A stretch of DNA of 64,000 bases, taken from the NCBI RefSeq assembly GCF_021991875.1, contig NZ_JAHLKR010000017.1, positions 62,001 through 126,000 on the forward strand, read 5' to 3'. This document shows, in pieces, positions 47,185 through 55,644 of this stretch; position 1 is the stretch's first letter; every line of letters starts with the position of its first letter. This DNA comes from Mycetohabitans sp. B8. Lineage in GTDB: Bacteria; Pseudomonadota; Gammaproteobacteria; Burkholderiales; Burkholderiaceae. Position numbers and translations under genes: made by a program. The notes beneath the pieces are model-generated. The model saw nothing but the letters and a program-made list of their open reading frames with translations, had not been told where the DNA came from and searched no databases.

Positions 47185-48477
47185 ATGAGTTTGATCAAAA
47201 AACTGGGGCTGAAAACGCTATTTGCGTCATTGCTTGTCACCGCCGGCGCGTCGGCGCGCGCCGACCTGACGGTGCTCGTCACAGGTGTCGGTTCGACCCA
47301 GTTCCCGATTGCGGTGGCAAACTTTGCAAACGAGGCCAGTTCGCCGCAGCAGGTCGCGGCGATCGTGCGGGCCGACTTGGCCCGCAGCGGCAAGTTCAGT
47401 CGCATCGACGCGGGTAGCACGCCAGTGTCCGAATCCGACTCCGTTGATCTCGGCGGTTGGAAGGCCAACGGAGCAAACGCGTTCGTCGGCGGCAGCGTTA
47501 CGCGGCTCGCGAACGGCCAGTATGAAGTACGATTCCGCCTGTACGACACGGTCAAGCAGCAAAGCCTGGGCGGGCTCTCACTCGTGAGCCCGGAAAGCGG
47601 GCTGCGCATGAGCGCCCACAAGGTCGCCGACTACATCTATCAGAAGCTACTTGGCGCGCGCGGGATGTTCGCCACGCGGCTGTCGTATGTGACGCGTCAC
47701 GGCGAACGTTATCAACTCAAGATCTCCGACTCAGACGGCCAGAACGAGCATATCGCGCTGACGAGCCCAGAGCCCATCATCTCTCCAACGTGGTCTCCGG
47801 ACGGCACGAAGCTCGCCTACGTATCGTTCGAAAGAAAGAAGCCGATCGTGTACATCCACGACTTGCCAACCGGCCGACGCGTGATGGTCTCCGCCCAGAA
47901 GGGCAACAACAGTGCGCCGGCGTGGTCGCCGGACGGCACGAAGCTCGCAGTAGCGCTGTCGCTAACGGGTAATACGCAGATCTTTATTGTCAACGCCGAT
48001 GGCTCCGGCCTGCGCCGGCTCACCCGCGGCCACTCGATCGATACCGAGCCGACCTTCTCGCCGGACGGCCAGTCGATTTACTTCACCAGCGACCGCGGCG
48101 GCCCGCCTCAAATCTACAAAATGCCTGTACAGGGCGAATCGGCGAGCGCCGCGCAGCGCGTGACGTTCAACGGCGGCTACAACACCAGTGCACGCGTCTC
48201 GCCGGACGGCAAAGCGCTTGCGTATATTTCGCGCGTCGCAGGCGCATTCAGGCTGTATCTGCAAGACCTATCGACGGGGTCCGCGACGGCGCTCACCGAT
48301 ACGACGCACGACGAATCACCGAGTTTCGCTGCGAACGGCCAATACCTGCTCTACGCGACCCAGGTCAAAGGCCGTCAGGTGCTGGCCGCGGTTTCGACCG
48401 ACGGCAGCATACGGCAGGTGTTGTCGATCCCGGGCGGCGGCGTGCGTGAGCCGTGCTGGGGCCCTTTCATGCAATAA
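47185..48477 (+). CDS. tolB: Tol-Pal periplasmic protein TolB
   Basis: 430 residues with a signal peptide ending ASARA-DL. The N-terminal domain ([20 protein letters not shown]) is followed by a six-bladed propeller whose blades show the repeated [15 protein letters not shown] motif (for example [35 protein letters not shown]). It binds Pal and TolA. A 145-base gap separates it from tolA. Confidence 0.97.
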   Translation: MSLIKKLGLKTLFASLLVTAGASARADLTVLVTGVGSTQFPIAVANFANEASSPQQVAAIVRADLARSGKFSRIDAGSTPVSESDSVDLGGWKANGANAFVGGSVTRLANGQYEVRFRLYDTVKQQSLGGLSLVSPESGLRMSAHKVADYIYQKLLGARGMFATRLSYVTRHGERYQLKISDSDGQNEHIALTSPEPIISPTWSPDGTKLAYVSFERKKPIVYIHDLPTGRRVMVSAQKGNNSAPAWSPDGTKLAVALSLTGNTQIFIVNADGSGLRRLTRGHSIDTEPTFSPDGQSIYFTSDRGGPPQIYKMPVQGESASAAQRVTFNGGYNTSARVSPDGKALAYISRVAGAFRLYLQDLSTGSATALTDTTHDESPSFAANGQYLLYATQVKGRQVLAAVSTDGSIRQVLSIPGGGVREPCWGPFMQ

Positions 48478-48495
48478 TCACAAGGAGAGCTTCAA

Positions 48496-49005
48496 ATGAT
48501 GTCCAAATTGCGTATCGTTTTTGCAGCGCTGATGGTGGGCGCATTGGCGGCGTGCCACTCGGGTGTCAAACTCGATGAAGGCGCCAACGCCAAGGGGGGC
48601 GCCGTGGGCACGCAACCGCAGCTGACCGACGTGCAGCAAGTTAATGTTGACGAACTCAACAACCCGAACAGCCCGCTCGCCAAACGCAGCATCTACTTCG
48701 ATTTCGACAGCTACGCCGTCAACGATGAATATCAGCCGCTGCTGCAAGCCCACGCACAATACCTGAAGGGCCATCCGCAACGCCACGTGCTGATCCAAGG
48801 CAACACCGACGAGCGCGGTACCAGCGAATACAATTTGGCATTGGGCCAAAAGCGTGCCGAGTCGGTGCGTCGCGCGTTGGCACTGCTCGGGGTGAACGAC
48901 AGTCAGATGGAAGCAGTGAGCCTGGGCAAGGAAAAACCGGCTGCGACGGGCCACGATGAAGCATCGTGGGCACAGAATCGCCGCGCCGATCTCGTCTATC
49001 AATAA
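48496..49005 (+). CDS. pal: Peptidoglycan-associated lipoprotein Pal
   Basis: 169 residues, lipobox ALAAC-HSG, so anchored in the outer membrane. The OmpA-like domain (about 60-169) contains FDFDSYAVNDEYQPLLQAHA, the peptidoglycan-contact segment IQGNTDERGTSEYNLALGQK and WAQNRRADLVY. An upstream Met at 48496 and one at the next codon are equivalent starts. It follows tolB after 18 bases. Confidence 0.97.
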   Translation: MMSKLRIVFAALMVGALAACHSGVKLDEGANAKGGAVGTQPQLTDVQQVNVDELNNPNSPLAKRSIYFDFDSYAVNDEYQPLLQAHAQYLKGHPQRHVLIQGNTDERGTSEYNLALGQKRAESVRRALALLGVNDSQMEAVSLGKEKPAATGHDEASWAQNRRADLVYQ

Positions 49006-49022
49006 CCCGCGGTGACTCACGC

Positions 49023-49772
49023 ATGAATGTCCGTTTCAGTAGGCTGCGCATCGCCGCAGCTGTGGCTGCGACAGGCGCCGCGCTCGCCGCGCCGCCTGCG
49101 CACGCAGGTCTGTTCGACGATAACGAGGCACGGCAAGCGGTGCTGGACCTGCGCGCGAAAGCCGACTCGTTGTCAAACCAGATGAGCGCGGCGCAGCGCA
49201 CGATATTCGATCAATCGAACCGACTCGACCAGCTGCACCAGCAGGTGGCAACGTTACGAGGACAGAACGAGGACTTGGCCAATCAAGTCGCCGCGCTGCA
49301 AAAGCAACAGCGTGACTACTACACTGACCTAGACGCGCGACTGAAGAAGTTCGAACCTCAGCAACAGACGATCGATGGCGTCCAAGGCGAGGTACAACCA
49401 GGCGAAACGGACGCGTTCAACGCGGCGTTGCAACTGTTCAAAAACGGTGACTTCAAGGGCGCGACGTCGGGATTCAAGGCGTTCGTGTCGAAGTATCCGA
49501 ATAGCCCATATCAGCCGACAGCACAATACTGGCTCGGCAATGCGTTGTACGCGCAGCGTGACTACAAGGCATCGACAACGGTGTTGCAGGGCGTCGTGAC
49601 GAAGTACCCTACGCACCCGCGCGCGCCAGAAGCATTGCTCGCCATCGCAAACAACCAATTGGAGCAAGGGCAGAAGGCGGCCGCGAAGCGAACACTGGGA
49701 CAGGTGCTTGCGCAATACAGCGGATCGAATGCCGCGCAGGCGGCACAAAGCCGGTTGTCGCAGATCCGATAG
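49023..49772 (+). CDS. cpoB: Cell division coordinator CpoB (YbgF)
   Basis: Periplasmic protein that links peptidoglycan synthesis with Tol-mediated outer-membrane constriction. 249 residues from ATG 49023 with a signal peptide ending APPAHA-GLFDD. A trimeric coiled coil (about 35-100) is followed by TPR repeats (about 125-249, DAFNAALQLFKNGDFKGATS, YWLGNALYAQRDYKASTTVL). The start at 48966 overlaps pal and lacks a signal, so it is not used. Confidence 0.95.
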   Translation: MNVRFSRLRIAAAVAATGAALAAPPAHAGLFDDNEARQAVLDLRAKADSLSNQMSAAQRTIFDQSNRLDQLHQQVATLRGQNEDLANQVAALQKQQRDYYTDLDARLKKFEPQQQTIDGVQGEVQPGETDAFNAALQLFKNGDFKGATSGFKAFVSKYPNSPYQPTAQYWLGNALYAQRDYKASTTVLQGVVTKYPTHPRAPEALLAIANNQLEQGQKAAAKRTLGQVLAQYSGSNAAQAAQSRLSQIR

Positions 49773-49851
49773 CGAGCGTACCGATGGGCGGCTCCCCGTG
49801 AGTCGCTCGCTTGACCAATCGGTTTTTTGTCGATATAATTTTTGGCTCTTT

Positions 49852-49927
49852 GGGTCGTTAGCTCAGCTGGTAGAGCAGCGGACTTTTAATCCGTTGGTCA
49901 CTGGTTCGAATCCAGTACGGCCTACCA
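49852..49927 (+). tRNA. tRNA-Lys (anticodon TTT)
   Basis: A 76-base cloverleaf with D-arm TAGCTCAGCTGGTAGAGCA, anticodon loop CTTTTAA giving TTT, T-arm ACTGGTTCGAATCCAGT and encoded CCA. The acceptor stem GGGTCGT / ACGGCCT has two wobble pairs (first G with T, fourth T with G), weaker than the usual GGGTCGT / ACGACCC of relatives. Confidence 0.96.
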
Positions 49928-50436
49928 AGGAAATCAAGGGTTTAGCAGCGATGCTAGGCCCTTTTTCATTGGGTGATAAGTCTGTTATTAGACAGTGTCT
50001 CATATCGAGCGGCCACGTGTTCATTGCTGCGTGTAGTTTTTGGGCCGCTGGCTTCGGCAAGCAAGGACGGCTGCGAGCACTCCCTACAGAGATTTACCCC
50101 CACACCCTAACCCTGTATAGATCAATGCTTTGAGCAACTTGGGATTTGCAAAACCACGGCGAATCGATGACAAACTAACTTAAGGTGCTGAACACACCTT
50201 TTCGCAGGCAGAAAACCGCTCTCGTGGGCCAATTGATGTGCGGCAGCACATGTTCGTCCGGAATTACCGGTCACGATGAATCGGAATGCTCGGTCACGTT
50301 GAGCCGGAATACCCACTCGACCAACTGCGGGCCGACACCGGGCGCGCCGAAGGTTGAATGACGCAGTCACCGGCATACGGTCAAGCCCCCGCGAGGGGCG
50401 ACGTAGGGTAGAGGGAGCGCTGCGATCGAAAAGATG
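49928..50436. other. Intergenic region after tRNA-Lys, with IS21-like sequence
   Basis: No gene. From about 50255 to 50330 there is a repeated theme GGTCACG-N-GAGCCGGAATA / GGAATTACCGGTCACGATGA, which resembles the flanks of IS21-type istAB elements. This is a weak resemblance from memory. An attachment site next to tRNA-Lys would fit the mobile remnants that follow, but I could not find a direct repeat. Confidence 0.35.
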
Positions 50437-50468
50437 CTAAAATTGATGAAAAATTTCATCAATTTTAG
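50437..50468. promoter_or_regulatory. Perfect 15-bp inverted repeat, likely operator of the vapBC pair
   Basis: CTAAAATTGATGAAA (50437-50451), two bases (AA), then TTTCATCAATTTTAG (50454-50468). The arms are exact reverse complements. It ends 13 bases before the antitoxin ATG, where VapB-type antitoxins bind to repress their own operon. Confidence 0.8.
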
Positions 50469-50481
50469 AGGGAAAGTCTTC

Positions 50482-50688
50482 ATGCGAACCACTGTCACCA
50501 TTGACGATGCTCTTTACCAAAAAGCGCTGGAAATCGCCGATCCCAACATGGATAAATCGGACATCTTTCGTGAAGCCATCAAGACTTTCGTGCGGGTACA
50601 AGCGGCCAAGCGTTTAGCTGCGCTGGGCGGTACGATGACAGATATGCAAGACGTGCCACGTCGCCGTACGGAGCCAGGCGAAAGATGA
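50482..50688 (+). CDS. vapB: VapB-type antitoxin
   Basis: 68 residues from ATG 50482. The N-terminal ribbon-helix-helix-like [20 protein letters not shown] binds DNA. The C-terminal part ([20 protein letters not shown]) is the toxin-neutralising tail. The operator-like palindrome is directly upstream and the toxin gene overlaps by 4 bases. Confidence 0.88.
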   Translation: MRTTVTIDDALYQKALEIADPNMDKSDIFREAIKTFVRVQAAKRLAALGGTMTDMQDVPRRRTEPGER

Positions 50689-51065
50689 GCGTACTCGTCG
50701 ATACTTCGGTATGGGTGAGCCACTTCAGGATCCGCAACAATGCTTTGGTCGACTTGATCCAAGCCGACTTGGCACTGACTCACCCTATGGTCTTGATTGA
50801 GCTTGCTTGCGGGACACCCCCGGCTCCACGTACCCAGACACTCAACGACATTGGGTTGATGCAGCCCGCCAATCAAGCGAGCTTGACAGAAGTAATGACG
50901 TTCATCGAACGCGAAAAGCTCCATGGGCTTGGCTGCGGGCTAGTTGACGTGGCATTGCTCGCTTCAACGTTGATCACGCCAGGCGCGCAACTATGGACAC
51001 TGGACAAGCGCCTTGCCGATTTGTCGGCACGTTTTGATGTGGCGCATCATCCCAAGTTGCACTAG
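50685..51065 (+). CDS. vapC: VapC-type PIN toxin
   Basis: 126 residues. The PIN signature is [14 protein letters not shown] (first Asp), [10 protein letters not shown] (Glu) and [13 protein letters not shown] (Asp), with [11 protein letters not shown] near the C-terminus. It overlaps vapB by ATGA. In this family it cuts tRNA or rRNA; the exact target cannot be predicted. Confidence 0.9.
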   Translation: MSVLVDTSVWVSHFRIRNNALVDLIQADLALTHPMVLIELACGTPPAPRTQTLNDIGLMQPANQASLTEVMTFIEREKLHGLGCGLVDVALLASTLITPGAQLWTLDKRLADLSARFDVAHHPKLH

Positions 51066-51147
51066 ATTCGGGTTTTACCCACATCCCCCGCCCCTGTTTT
51101 TATGACCCCGGAACGCAAAAAAGCCCAAGGGTTCGGCGCGGCGCTGG

Positions 51148-51291
51148 ATGCAATGGGATGAAATAGATCTTTTCCAGATTGTCCACCTCAACGGCATTCC
51201 CCACGCGACAAAAAATCGGCTAGCTGTCTGGCCGATGTCAAATTTGGCGCTAATTGGCCAGGACATGACGCAATTGCAGTTGGAGGTGTGA
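51148..51291 (+). CDS. Small ORF, prophage-like
   Basis: 47 residues starting MQWDEIDLFQIVHLNGIPHA, ending MTQLQLEV. Its stop (TGA at 51289-51291) is one base from the ATG of the next ORF. It reads like a short helical DNA-binding protein but I cannot name it. No strong ribosome binding site. Confidence 0.4.
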   Translation: MQWDEIDLFQIVHLNGIPHATKNRLAVWPMSNLALIGQDMTQLQLEV

Positions 51292-51292
51292 T

Positions 51293-51433
51293 ATGCCGCT
51301 CACCCGACCACTGCCCCCTCTACGCGAGGTATCCAAGGCCATCGCCAATACCAGTCACGGGATCGATGCGTTGTGCGAGTTGCTTGGCAAGACCGATACT
51401 GAGGCGCCGGCTCGCGCATTGCCTTCGAGTTGA
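51293..51433 (+). CDS. Small ORF of unknown function
   Basis: 46 residues, MPLTRPLPPLREVSKAIANT then SHGIDALCELLGKTD. A strong ribosome binding site (TTGGAGGTGTGAT) supports translation. It runs into the hicA remnant, so its real C-terminus may have been lost by deletion. Confidence 0.45.
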   Translation: MPLTRPLPPLREVSKAIANTSHGIDALCELLGKTDTEAPARALPSS

Positions 51434-51540
51434 ACGGGACACGCCGCTACCTGCATCGTCCGCATCCGGGCAAAGAGGCAAAGCGGTATCAGGTGGAAAA
51501 TTTGCGCGACTGGTTCATCGAATTGGGAATCAAACCATGA
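51418..51540 (+). pseudogene. hicA: HicA toxin 3' remnant
   Basis: The frame reads IAFELNGTRRYLHRPHPGKE then AKRYQVENLRDWFIELGIKP-stop. The conserved HRPHPG(K) segment is the end of a HicA RNase with its C-terminal helix. The N-terminal part with the dsRBD-like start is missing, so no active toxin can be made. The stop overlaps the hicB ATG (ATGA), as in intact hicAB. Confidence 0.8.
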
Positions 51541-51875
51541 CCAATGCAATGACTTACAAGGGCTATTTCGCTCGCGTCGATTTTGACGGGCGAGACAACA
51601 TCTTCATCGGCCACGTGCTCGGTGTTGACGACAAGATCAGTTTTCACGGCGAGACGGTTGCTGAACTGAAGCAAGATTTTCATGCAGCCATCGATCACTA
51701 TCTTGATCTTGAAGACTGCAAGCAAACGAATCGCAAGCCTCAAAAGCCAGCGTCGGGAATCGCCAAACGTGAAGGCGCTCGCCCGAGCAGGACGGCATCG
51801 AGCGGATGTGTTGCGAGCCTGCCTTTGCCGCTCGATTTTTCCCATCATGAGCAAATCCCCATAAATCCAGCATGA
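51537..51875 (+). CDS. hicB: HicB antitoxin with altered C-terminus
   Basis: 112 residues. The first 70 (MTNAMTYKGYFARVDFDGRD through FHGETVAELKQDFHAAIDHY) are the partial RNase-H-like HicB domain. After KPQKPASG the usual DNA-binding ribbon-helix-helix (KLMLRVPPEVHA-type) is replaced by an unrelated Ser/Pro-rich tail, the mark of a frameshift. So it may no longer bind DNA. It overlaps the antisense terminase remnant at its end. Confidence 0.7.
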   Translation: MTNAMTYKGYFARVDFDGRDNIFIGHVLGVDDKISFHGETVAELKQDFHAAIDHYLDLEDCKQTNRKPQKPASGIAKREGARPSRTASSGCVASLPLPLDFSHHEQIPINPA

Positions 51876-52627
51876 CGAGCCGTCATGCCTTCGAGCGGCT
51901 CGTTCGATATCGCATGCAGCGCCGCCCAGGCGAGATCCGCATGACCGGTTTGCTCGCTGCGGCTGGCCTCATACGTCAACTGCCGGCCGCTGACGGTCAG
52001 CGTCTTGCGAATGGCCATGAACGACTGCGCCATGTCGGTCCAACCCGCATCGAACTGCAACCGGGCATGGCCAACCACCGACAGTCCTTTGAGCACGAGC
52101 CGGCCCTTCACTTCCGGCGAGTCATTAAACGCGACCACACGCGGGTAAAACTGACGCACGAGCTGATAGACGCCCTGCCCGATGCCGGTCGTATCGATCG
52201 CCATATACGTGACGGTGTAACGCTGCGTGATTTGCTCGATGCTGCGCGCTTGGGCTCCGAAGTCCAGGCCGCGCCACTGGTGCTTTTCCAGTATGCGGAA
52301 GGAACCCTCGGCCACCAGCGGCGGCACCACGACAACGCACCCGGCCGAATCCCCCGACAGCGCCGGGTCGTAGCCCACCCACACCGGGCGGTCACCGAAC
52401 GGGCGCGCCGCGAGCGGTTTGAAGTCGTCCGCCCACTCCTGCCATGAATCGACCATGCAGCGCTGCAAATCCGCGAGCCTGAAAATCGACGCGGTGTCGT
52501 CGATGAACTGACACATTAGCAAGTTCGCATACTCGTCGGCGCTGTACTCATCACGCAGCTCGGCCAAGTCAAAGAGCGTGCAGCCGGCTGCCGCCGCATC
52601 CCCGACGGTGACGTTCGCTGCCCGCGC
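51845..52627 (-). pseudogene. P2-type phage terminase large subunit (GpP), C-terminal remnant
   Basis: The frame VGDAAAAGCTLFDLAELRDE then YSADEYANLLMCQFIDDTAS and VWVGYDPALSGDSAGCVVVV is the C-terminal nuclease part of P2-type terminases, with the acidic GYDPA motif. The ATPase half is gone: a TAG stands in frame just upstream near 52640. About 260 of some 580 residues remain. It is a prophage leftover, on the opposite strand to hicAB. Confidence 0.85.
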
Positions 52628-52763
52628 CTATGCGCATTATGCAATAGCATCCGCATAGCCATGGGCCACGACCCGCGACTTCGGTTGACTGCCGTTCGGC
52701 ATCTGGAGCTGCTTCGTGGTCCGGTCATCCGTGCGCCAATACCAAGCGATCAAAAGAACCACG

Positions 52764-53663
52764 TCACGATGGCCTGCACGATGTCATACAGCCACTGTGC
52801 TCCCCAAGCACATCACGCAACGCGGTGCGAGCGCAACCACGCAAGCACTCGCCCCATGCATGCGCAGCGTCGGCGGGCTGGTAGCTCGCCCGATAGTCGG
52901 CAAAAAACGCATGTCCGGCATGCGGATAGACATCAATACGCGATGACCGGGCGGCGGGACTACCCTGCTCAAGTCCGGCGCGCATCGCGCTCAGATGCGC
53001 CGCCGGCACGATCGGGTCCTGCCCGCCATACAGGCCCAGCACGGGCGCGCACAGCCGGGACGCTACGCTGACCGGATGGGCGGGCGTGCACTCCGTCACG
53101 TCGCCGTCGAGCCGACCGTACCATGCCACGCCCGCGTTGACGCCCGCGTTATGCGCCGCGTAGAGCCATGTGATGCGGCCACCCCAGCAAAAACCCGTGA
53201 TGCCGAGCCGGCCGACGTCCCCGCCCAGCACACCGGCATGCGCTGCGGCTGCATCGAGGTCCGCGATCACCTGTGTATCAGCAGTCCGGGACACCACCTC
53301 GCGCATCAGTTCAGGCAGTGTCTGGTACGCTGACGCATCGCCACAGCGCGCAAACAGGTCCGGTGCGAGCGCCAGATAACCCCGCTTAGCCAAGCGCCGG
53401 CATACGTGTGCGATGTGCGCATGCACGCCGAACACTTCCGACACAACCAGCAGCACCGGGTGCAAGCCGCTGCCCAAACTGGGCTTCGCAAAATAGACTG
53501 GAACCTCGAAGCCAGCCGACGATACGCTCGTTTCGCCCACCACCAGTCCTTGCGCGTCGGTATGGATCGTGGTGCCTTGCACCGGCGAGGCCGCCGCCGA
53601 TACGCGCTCGTGCGCGCCCATCACGGTGCGCGAACTGTTCGACTTGAGCTTCAGGCCATCCAT
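52764..53663 (-). CDS. Dienelactone hydrolase family protein
   Basis: An alpha/beta-hydrolase of 299 residues from ATG 53663, preceded by AAGGA; a start at 53678 is possible. Dienelactone hydrolases open lactone rings in aromatic degradation. The catalytic triad is visible: Cys in GITGFCWGGRI, Asp in YGGQDPIVP, His in YPHAGHAFF. The N-terminal 35 residues (LKLKSNSSRTVMGAHERVSA) are an extension before the fold. It follows the small gene at 53681 in an apparent operon; the real substrate is unknown. Confidence 0.88.
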   Translation of the reverse strand: MDGLKLKSNSSRTVMGAHERVSAAASPVQGTTIHTDAQGLVVGETSVSSAGFEVPVYFAKPSLGSGLHPVLLVVSEVFGVHAHIAHVCRRLAKRGYLALAPDLFARCGDASAYQTLPELMREVVSRTADTQVIADLDAAAAHAGVLGGDVGRLGITGFCWGGRITWLYAAHNAGVNAGVAWYGRLDGDVTECTPAHPVSVASRLCAPVLGLYGGQDPIVPAAHLSAMRAGLEQGSPAARSSRIDVYPHAGHAFFADYRASYQPADAAHAWGECLRGCARTALRDVLGEHSGCMTSCRPS

Positions 53664-53680
53664 TCGACTGTCCTTCATGC

Positions 53681-53971
53681 TCAGCGCGAACCCAATCCGC
53701 GATACGGCAGTAGCGGCACCCAATGCTCCAGTTCGAGCATCACGGCCTTGACCAACGGCAACGACTCGATCATCGCGCGGGCCGCCGGCTCAGAATCGGC
53801 TTCGAGAATTGAGCAGGCCCCGCGCTTGTCGCCGCGGTACCAGATCTGGCGTACCGAACCCTCGATGTACAGCGTGCGGGCACGCTGGGCCTCGTCCTCG
53901 AGCAACGGTGCAAAATCCTCATCCGAATAACGATCCGTGCACAAGCGCGACAGCGCAAGAAATTGCATCAT
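53681..53971 (-). CDS. YciI/muconolactone isomerase-like small protein
   Basis: 96 residues from ATG 53971 (MMQFLALSRLCTDRYSDEDF). It has a ferredoxin-like ab-barrel pattern with Tyr/Trp-containing WYRGDKRGACSILEADSEPA and LEHWVPLLPYRGLG. Muconolactone isomerase and YciI proteins share this fold; with a dienelactone hydrolase next door, a role in lactone or aromatic metabolism is possible. No metal or catalytic site is certain. Confidence 0.7.
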   Translation of the reverse strand: MMQFLALSRLCTDRYSDEDFAPLLEDEAQRARTLYIEGSVRQIWYRGDKRGACSILEADSEPAARAMIESLPLVKAVMLELEHWVPLLPYRGLGSR

Positions 53972-55071
53972 GCGACACCATGATTCAGGGTGCGTTGAGT
54001 GTAGCGGCACAGTGATATGCCCACAATGCACACGATGCCCGCATGTCGTTGACTTCAGGGCAACGCTTGTATGGGTGACCGACAGGCGCAGCTTGCAATA
54101 CGCTCTTTGCATTCGAGGCACTGAGCGCCGAGTTCGAAAAACCCTTTGGAACAAAACCCCAGGACGTGCCCTGCACGCGCTGTCGGTAAAGATCGAGGCA
54201 ACGTTACGGGACATGCTCGGAAATCGGCCAAGCCCGACCATCGGTTCATCCAACGAATTGGGCTGGAGCGCATTCGATCTATTTTCTATCTTGCCGTGCC
54301 CGTCATGACCGATGAGACGGCAGAAGGCACCATTCCACTGGCATTCGGTTACGCAGCGGCATGACCTGCTGGTCGTCGTATCCACACCATGCCGGAACTT
54401 TCCCGTTTGAAACGAAACGGTTGTGAGCCAGGGTCAACGCTCGTGAATCGTGGGCGGAGCGGCGGGTCGACAATGTCGTCGAAAAAATATAGAGGGTTAC
54501 CGTCGTTAAAAGTTTGCAGCGCCTACGTTTTGAGTCATGGGGCTTTCAATCTTCACGTCTATCAAAGATAATCGGGCAGTGTGAATTCGAGCGCCACACG
54601 CAATTTCGCGCACCGCATGCACGTTCTCACAGGCCACTGCAAGTTGCGTACACAACAAATAGAAGAAACAACTGGTCACACATTAGCTCCTTACATGCAA
54701 TGATTATTCACAATAATGACTATAAACACCAAACACTTCAACATTACATCAAATAAATTGCAACTTTGTGCATGTCGATTCGAAATTTGTCGGTTTCAAT
54801 TAGGTCTGCGCGCTTGGCTTTTTCAAATAGCTTCTCTATAGTTAAGCTACTTTATAACTAGGCAAGTGTGACGATTGGTGCTGGGTACCGTTAAGCCCTA
54901 TGCATATCGGCCGTTTATGAAGCCATGAGATGATTCTCTAGCAGGACAAGTGCATCTCAACAAATGTTCGATTTCATGAAAGTCAAGTCTGGAGCGAATG
55001 GAAATGACAAAGTGCTTCCTGCTATACCGATCCATCCTGCCTGCGCTCCTCCTCCCCCGTCGGCACTGGAT
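53972..55071. other. AT-rich spacer upstream of the NRPS cluster
   Basis: No convincing gene in about 1.1 kb. Composition drops to AT-rich after about 54570. A plus-strand 62-codon frame at 54964 (MFDFMKVKSGANGNDK) has no ribosome binding site and overlaps another candidate; I do not call it. Confidence 0.45.
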
Positions 55072-55299
55072 CTAATTGAGATACTGCAAGGCGTTGACGC
55101 TATACGTAGCACCCACGTCACCATTACTTTGACGCCTTGCATACAAGCTTGATCCGTATCCGTCTGTTTCGCTACGGCAACGATTACTGAAGTCATATTG
55201 AGGCAGGCATCCGTTACCCGCCTCAAGTGTAGTTGCGCGTTTGCCGTATGTTGTAAAGTTAAGTGTTTTTCGCATGGATGCAATGCTGTCAAAATTCAT
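55072..55299 (-). CDS. Possible 75-residue protein upstream of the NRPS cluster
   Basis: MNFDSIASMRKTLNFTTYGK begins a frame with two Cys (GNGCLPQYDFSNRCRSETDG) and Tyr/Gly/Ser-rich ends. A weak ribosome binding site (AAGAAGG, close to the ATG) is present. It is divergent from mbtH. I recognise no family. It could be a small secreted protein or chance. Confidence 0.3.
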   Translation of the reverse strand: MNFDSIASMRKTLNFTTYGKRATTLEAGNGCLPQYDFSNRCRSETDGYGSSLYARRQSNGDVGATYSVNALQYLN

Positions 55300-55355
55300 T
55301 GCCTTCTTTTAATCACAATCACCATATCAACCGGCGTAAGTAAAGGAGTTAATTT

Positions 55356-55565
55356 ATGACCAATCCCTTTGACGACCCAAATGCAAGCTTCGTAGTTCTG
55401 ATTAACTCTGAGAATCAGCATTCATTATGGCCGAATTTTGCCGAGGTGCCTGCGGGCTGGCAAGTGGTGCACGGACCCGATACACGCCAAGCTTGTCTTG
55501 ACTATGTCAACACGCATTGGACCGACATGCGCCCCAAAAGCCTAATTGAGGCCATGGATGGCTGA
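55356..55565 (+). CDS. MbtH-like NRPS accessory protein
   Basis: 69 residues with a good ribosome binding site (AAAGGAG). The signature [20 protein letters not shown] and [20 protein letters not shown] carries the conserved Trp residues. MbtH proteins bind NRPS adenylation domains and make them soluble and active. It is the first gene of the cluster and serves the NRPS downstream. Confidence 0.96.
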   Translation: MTNPFDDPNASFVVLINSENQHSLWPNFAEVPAGWQVVHGPDTRQACLDYVNTHWTDMRPKSLIEAMDG

Positions 55566-55644
55566 GCCAAAGCGCCGGCGCGGCTGATCAGCTTACGTGA
55601 TAAGCGAAGTTATTTTTTTCACTCCTTGACTGAACCCTATTGCT

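Noticed and set aside
46464..47621. 385-codon frame antisense to tolA/tolB
   Set aside because: Leu/Arg/Ser low-complexity mirror of the TolA coiled coil; not a gene.
51872..52447. 191-codon plus-strand frame opposite the terminase remnant
   Set aside because: Shadow frame; the minus strand carries recognisable terminase motifs.
54964..55152. 62-codon frame as a peptide precursor
   Set aside because: No ribosome binding site, no leader or modification motif and overlap with another candidate on the opposite strand.
55072..55299. Lasso peptide precursor
   Set aside because: There is a Gly with an Asp nine residues on (GNGCLPQYD), but no Thr at -2 of the core and no cyclase or protease genes adjacent.
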